Of a stretch of DNA of 64,000 nucleotides, positions 58,501 through 64,000 are shown piece after piece; within the stretch, counting starts at the first letter, position 1, and each line of letters begins with the position of its first letter. The notes below the pieces were generated by a model. It did not search any database. It was not told the origin of the DNA and saw only the letters and a program-made list of their open reading frames with translations. This DNA comes from Nothopassalora personata (Eukaryota; Ascomycota; Dothideomycetes; Mycosphaerellales; Mycosphaerellaceae). The stretch spans positions 2,790,001 to 2,854,000 of the forward strand of contig CM066290.1 of the NCBI GenBank assembly GCA_033816765.1, in the 5' to 3' direction. The position numbers were made by a program, and so were the translations under genes.

Positions 58501-58599
58501 TAAGTTCTTCGAAGGGGATTGCTAAAGGAGGAGCGGTAGCGACGTCTAGAGTCGTCGAAGCATCTATGTTCGAAGCATCTATGTCTACTATAATCTCCT

Positions 58600-60600
58600 C
58601 ACGGTCTTCCTCTATAAGTACATCCATCAATTGCTACTTGAAGTCGTTAATGTACTGTTAAGACGCGTTACTGTTAACTGCGTTATTTTAATAGCTATTG
58701 TTATAGTCGGAGTTCTCTATGCTCTTATTAGTCGATAGTTCGACCCCGGATTTAACCTAGTCTCGTAAAAGTGTAGGGGTTGCAGCGTTATTTAATAACG
58801 GCTAATTAAGTAGCTAGAAACTGCTATTACCTTTAGGTTAGTTAAATGTTGCTAGCGCTCGGTATTGTAGCTAGTGTAGTTCATACCTAAGCAGTAATTG
58901 TTAATGGGCGTGTTAACGAGGGTTTTAATAGAGCGGCTACTATTAAGCCTATTCTTCTACCCCCTCGGCCTGTGCTATGTCCTGCTTATAGTAAGCTACA
59001 TACAGGTCGTAGTACTGTTTAGGCTCTTTAGCCGGTTCTACTATTACGATGTTCTTAATAGGGGTTGAGTAACTAGCAGTAAGAATTAATAGGTCGTAGA
59101 ACGTAGCCTTATTAAAGAGGACGTCCTTTACCCGCATAACCCTATCTTTCGATGGGTCCTACACCCTATAGATGTTAGTAGAGTCGTAGCCTACAAGGTA
59201 TCCGATGAGTGCTCGTTCTTTAAGCTTCTTAGTCTTACCTAGTTAAGTAGTGCTATAAATGTACACGTAGGCTAGGTAGCCGTACACTACTATGTAGCCT
59301 ATATTTAATACCCTACCTGTTGCTAATTCGAAGGGAGTCTTCTAGCCTTTTAATTAGATTAGTGACCGCTAGAGAATGTAGACGGCAGCTACTATACATT
59401 TATTCTAGAGCTTTTTAGGTAGGCGAGCATAAATGCGGATTGTGCGAGACATCGTAATAATGACGCCGCCCGCTCGTTCTACTAGGTCCTAGTTAGACGC
59501 GTAGTTAGTAGTGTTGTGCTACTTAATTTAATTGTTATTAATAGTTAAGCGGAAGGCTATACTAATAGCTACTTCATTATTGCTATAGAAGTAAATAAAC
59601 CTACGCCTAATGAAATTAATGAAGCTAAGTAGGCTGTTAAAGTAAGCTAATACTAATAGTTGGTCCCTATTCTTAATAGTGAATTAAAAGTGCCCGTAGG
59701 TATCTAAATCGTAGAAATGAACTAGGTAACGATCACTATTATATACTAGTATGAACTTAGCTAAATCCATGGCCACGTACCTATAGGGGGTCATTGCCCT
59801 AATTAGCTTAGTCCTATTAAACACTTTATGTGCCTTAGCTAGGCTACATGCTCTATAATGTATAGTGAGGGGTACCTTAGGTGCATTAGGGTTAATAACC
59901 ACCCCCTCAACTCTAAACGGAAGCTGTTAATGCGTTTAGCGCTAATATAGCCGAAGATTTAGTGCTACTAGCGGCCTAAGAGCTTACGGTGTTTAATAGG
60001 GGTCCTACTAGACGTTACTATACCTTTAGTGTCCCCTATACTGTTTATTACTACTATAACGGTACGGTCGCCGTTAGAGTCCTAAATAGGCGGTGTTTAG
60101 ATAGTATTACCCTTACTAATTGTGCTAATGAAGTGCGCTGTGCGCTACTTCTTAGTAATCTTTAGTAGGATGCTCCTATCATTACTCGATAGCTATTTAT
60201 AGACTATCTCTAACTGAGGCGGTGTAACCACCTTAAAGAAGGGGATTGTACTAGTAGGGCGGTGCAGGTCCATTAATTTCTTATTATTGTAATAGACTGA
60301 ATTAGTGCGTCCGTGCTACTAAAGTCTAGCCGTCTCTATGCGTAAGTAGGAGATAACGTTTACATAAAAGCCTAGGCAATAGGCCACATCTAATAGGGTA
60401 AATAGTATCCCCTCTATCTTTATGCGAACCTTGCCTAATGCGGCAATAGGGAATGTCGTGGTTCCGGCTTAGATTAATAATGTAGTTAGGCGCTCTATAA
60501 TGAATTCTACGCCCTACTAGTTATAGTAATTAATGACATAGGTGTCCGAGCAGTTATCGTATACCTAGCAATCCCTAAAGTTGAAGCTTAATTAGCTTAT
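58600..60600 (-). pseudogene. Copia protease and integrase remnant
   Basis: Minus-strand reading frame with an HRPT..IPFF pre-integrase block, an ARLWWHGRTN-like stretch and a VAMDLAKFI-like integrase core (59684-59902 still open). A protease-like YDNCSDT site lies near 60560. Heavily stopped. Confidence 0.6.
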
Positions 60601-60849
60601 CGAGCTCGAAAGGACAGTGAGACTAGTAAAGCCGTACGGTGCGGCCTTGCCCTTAGCAATTGCCTTATCTCGTTCCTTATCCGTGCGCCTATTACGGTTC
60701 AATACGCCTAGTAAGCGTTTACTATCATCGCCTAAGTAGTAATTAATAAAGTGCTTCTAGCACTTCTTCTACTGCTTAGAGCGCTAATCCTTTAATAGAC
60801 GCTTCTTAGGGTTAACTACATCGTATAAATAGAGGTTCTTATAATAACT

Positions 60850-61900
60850 CTCCTTAGGCTCGCCGGTAATGTTCTAGTAGCCGCTTAGCCTATCGTTATT
60901 ATTACTACTCTTTCCTTTATTTACACCGTTACTACGGTCACGACTCTTATCGCCGCGGCTACGACGACGGTCGTTATTATTATTGTCGTTCCTACCGACT
61001 GTGCCTACTATAGGCGCTAGTAGTAGAGGCTCGTCCTCTACTAAGGGTTCGCCTATAAAGGTTACGAAGACTAATCGACCGTTCGTAGTAACTAGGGTAG
61101 TGTCGCGTATCTATTCAAGGTATCGCTCGGTAAGCTTACTAAGCGAGAGCTTATTACGCTTCTACTCGTTATATAGTGATGCTCTATAGGTAGGAGTTTT
61201 CTACTATATCGTAAGTAGGAAGTGTCGTAGTAGGTCTCCGTACTCGGTATAGTTGTAATCTAGCATCTTAGTCTATAGTACTAGCTAGTCTAAACACTAG
61301 TCGTTAACCCTTCGGGCCTAGCTCTTCTAAAGCCTATTTAGCTCTAGTGTAAGCTATTGCTTACGTAACATGTCATTTAGTCCGTACTAATCCTTTAGAG
61401 CCTAGACCTTACCTCTAAGAGTGCGTTTACTATGCATTAGCTCCTAGCCTAGCTCTATAGTAGTCCTAATTAGGTAGGTAACTAATTTAGACCTTACGGA
61501 CGTAAAGATGTTATATATCCGCTACCTACGGTCGGCGTCTAACTAGCGGAGCTTAATAAGCTCCTTATCTTTAGCCGTAGCGTCTTTAGTAGTATATGCT
61601 AATTGGATTTGCTCGAACGTTAAGTATACCGGCTCTATTAGCTCGGCGGTAGTGTCGTTCGAATCTATATACTTCTAGATGTTTAGAGACTTAGCGTAGA
61701 GCTCTAACTAACGGTTAAACTTGTCCTATTAGTTATAACTCTTAAGAACGATAGTAGCGTGCGGCAAAGCACCGGTACTACCGGGTGTCTCGGTAGTCGC
61801 TATAACGGTGTTAATAGGCCTAATAAAAGTTCCTATAGGTCCACTAGGGTTACTACACTACTATGCAATAGTTATTAATGGGATAATAATGGATCCTACT
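60850..61900 (-). pseudogene. Copia gag remnant
   Basis: First ORF after the right-hand (5') LTR. A decayed Cys/Tyr knuckle and Gly/Ser/Asn-rich, Arg-rich linker near 60900-61000 fit a Gag nucleocapsid. Confidence 0.45.
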
Positions 61901-61982
61901 AGTTTTTAATAACGATGCAAAATCTGCTCTAGGGCTTCGTTTTATATAGCGAACGTTAGTAAGCGCCTATCGGGCTTATAAC

Positions 61983-62188
61983 TATTACGTTATAAGTAGT
62001 TAGAAGTTATGAAATGGGCTTATAAAGGTGTTTTAAAAGCAGGTAGTAGATTGTATATATCTAAGCTAGAATTGAAAGGGCTGCTTATAAAAAGGCTATA
62101 GGTAACTAATTAATGTTACCTAATTCTTAGCCGCTACTACCTTAGGTTTAATTAGGCTATAGCGCCGGTGTACGCTTAGATCGTGATA
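61983..62188 (-). repeat. 5' LTR of the copia element, RIP-mutated
   Basis: 206 bp, same length as the partner at 54829. All but one of about 28 differences are C-to-T or G-to-A in CA/TG context. Confidence 0.88.
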
Positions 62189-62193
62189 GCGGT

Positions 62194-62829
62194 AGCCTAG
62201 GCTTACAAAACCGGTAAATACGCTTATTCGAAATCCTTACTCGCTATACTCGCTCTTCCTTAATAATAGTACTACAATAGCAATACTACTACGACTCGCT
62301 ATTGTCGCCTATAATCGGAGCGAGTCGCGGCGGTAGCCTATTCCTCCTACTACGTAGGTAAGTTAGGCTCCTTAATAATAGTAGATAGTAAGTATTAAGG
62401 AGCTTACCTTACTTACTATTGTTATATTATAGCGGCGGGTATATTAACTTCTACTACTATTACTATTTCTTTAACCCTATACTTATCGATATATATATAA
62501 ATCTAACTATAGACAACTTACTTAGTAATATTAGCCTTAGAATAATAATAACGATAGCGATAGCGATAGCGATAGTATACCTAATCCGCGCTTACCCTTA
62601 TAAACGCGGTTATTACTATAGCTTACGATAGCGTAAGTACGATTCTAACTCGTTAGGCGTACGTAGGTGTAAGGGGCGGGCCCCTGTTTCTTAGCATAGG
62701 CTACGCCTATACGTTCGGATTACTTTCCGACACCTTTTCTTCGGACAGCGTGTAACTTCCCCTTTCTTCTATATCGAACTTATTACAAACTTTACAGAAC
62801 TTTAGTGTATACGTCGTTTACCCGTGACA
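62194..62829 (+). repeat. LTR/leader region of a dead gypsy element E
   Basis: TA-rich RIP-mutated DNA ending CCCGTGACA at 62829, the same end as the 975-bp solo LTR. Holds a short (GATAGC)n run at about 62553-62576 and a TATTAAGGAG hairpin near 62365-62410. LTR start not located. Confidence 0.45.
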
Positions 62830-63179
62830 TTAAGTTCGATCTATTCGAATTAGCTAGGCACCTACTATTAAAGAGACGGGATACGTAATAACGTCGCCGG
62901 GTAGCGAGAACCCCGGGACTAGTGCCCCGAATAAAAACTTCCAACTTATACTTTAGTAACTGTACTAGCGACAGGAAGAGATATAAGCCGAGTTAATTAC
63001 AACGCGCGCCGCTTTAAAAGAATCGGAAGACGCTCGACGTTAGTTAACACCTATAGTCTCGCTACTAGTTCATAATAAGACGACTACTAGTAACCTAATG
63101 AGACAGCTACTATAGACGCTAAACGCCGCCGCGCCCTCGCCGCGTACCGGAGAAGAACCGTCGGGTCCTAGAGGTTAGA

Positions 63180-64000
63180 ACCCCCCTTCCTAGGACGGTA
63201 AGGTAGAGACATTCCGCGATTACTTCTTAAGGTTAAAGAGCTCTTTTAGGGTGCGATCCGCCCTAAAACCGACGCTCTCTAAGGAGTATTACTAGGATAC
63301 GATTAACGACACCTTACTAGCGAGAGAGCGTACTAGGATGCGGCACTTCTAGGACAAGGGAGACGGCGAACTTAGGAAGGACCCCGTTACGTTCTTTACG
63401 TAACTCGAGAAAGTCTTCGGTAATAGCAACGAGCGCGCTAAGGCCCTAGAGTAGCTCACTAAGATTAAACATACGAACGGTTAACCTTAGCACGATTACT
63501 AGATGAAATTCGACGGACTCCTACTAAGGGCCGGCGGAGAGAACTAGAGCGACGACGCGAAGATTAGTTACTTATGTAACACCTTCTCGAACCCCGTTCG
63601 GATATACACGGCGGCTATACTGAAGAAGGAGGACTACTACGAGTTTACGGGGGAGGTCGAACGGATTATAACTAACCTCGAGGACACGGACTAGTTTAAA
63701 ATAGCCTATAAGAGGTAGAAGGACAATAATAAGGACTCTAGTACGACCGCTATAGTTACTACCCGTTCTTTTACGAGAGCGGCTAGTAGCTAGGTTAATG
63801 CCGATAGTAACACTATTATAGCACTAACCCGGATAAGCGGAGGCCGCTCTAGAAGTCGTAGAGATCGGAAGGAGGATAAAGGGAGGTAGAGAGTAAAATA
63901 GGTAGATACCGCGGAGAGGGATCGTAGGCGCTAAGAATAGCTCTACTTCCGCTATAGAGCGAGCGGACATCGAGTAAAGGAATGCCCGTACGCCGTAGCA
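63180..64000 (+). pseudogene. RIP-decayed gypsy gag, cut by the window end
   Basis: Reading through stops gives a capsid domain (KYFRVRSALKP-like start, NDTLLARE, DPVTFFT.LEKVFG, ISYLCNTF) and a zinc knuckle near 63940 in which the first two Cys read Tyr while GHRVKEC remains. TGC-to-TAC is the expected RIP change. Confidence 0.8.

Larger units (their letters stand above)
54829..62188 (-). mobile_element. Ty1/copia LTR retrotransposon, 7360 bp, RIP-inactivated
   Basis: 206-bp LTRs at both ends and a GCGGT target duplication at 54824-54828 and 62189-62193. Minus-strand order from the right is gag, protease, integrase, reverse transcriptase, RNase H: copia order. The interior and right LTR are strongly RIP-mutated, while the left LTR and about 400 bp next to it are not. 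A solo LTR (57513-57831) is nested inside. Confidence 0.88.

Overview
The window is a filamentous ascomycete (Pezizomycotina) chromosome segment, possibly a Dothideomycete. The evidence is short spliceosomal introns with CTRAY branch sites, fungal gene families, and transposon DNA carrying the CpA/TpG to TpA signature of RIP (repeat-induced point mutation). Two transposon-rich blocks (1-37.8 kb and 54.8-64 kb) flank a 17-kb gene island whose sequence is not mutated.

Left block. A young Ty3/gypsy chromovirus (element A, 1-4826) has an intact pol, an antisense accessory ORF and a 3' LTR. It sits next to RIP-dead elements: gypsy B (4.83-7.86 kb, split by a 975-bp solo LTR), a Tc1/mariner-like element with an extra ORF (9.05-12.65 kb), a dead copy of A (13.0-17.0 kb), and two inverted copies of an 11.8-kb gypsy (element C, 24.66-36.49 kb; deleted partner 18.2-22.85 kb). 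The deleted partner carries a young 2448-bp gag-only LTR element (19881-22328) with identical LTRs, a 5-bp target duplication and its own antisense ORF. A dead minus-strand gypsy (36.5-37.8 kb) closes the block.

Gene island. A dienelactone hydrolase-like protein, two divergent tRNA-like Pol III units, a Lam/Ysp2-type GRAM-VASt sterol transporter, a MIT-domain coiled-coil protein, an epoxide hydrolase-like protein and a GPI-anchored secreted protein are followed by a frameshifted small ORF. Last comes a non-coding spliced host gene (about 52.67-54.79 kb, minus strand) whose introns carry box C/D snoRNAs. Four of the six snoRNA candidates contain guides matching rRNA sites that in yeast belong to snR64, snR77, snR74 and snR73.

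Right block. A complete Ty1/copia element (54829-62188, target duplication GCGGT) is RIP-dead except for its left LTR, which is almost unmutated. It contains a young solo LTR. A RIP-dead gypsy leader and gag run off the window end.

The most system-like signal is the antisense ORF (Cys cluster plus coiled coil) found beside the 3' LTR in three related LTR elements, including one that kept only gag and this ORF. The intronic snoRNA host gene and the repeated 26-bp palindrome of element C come next.
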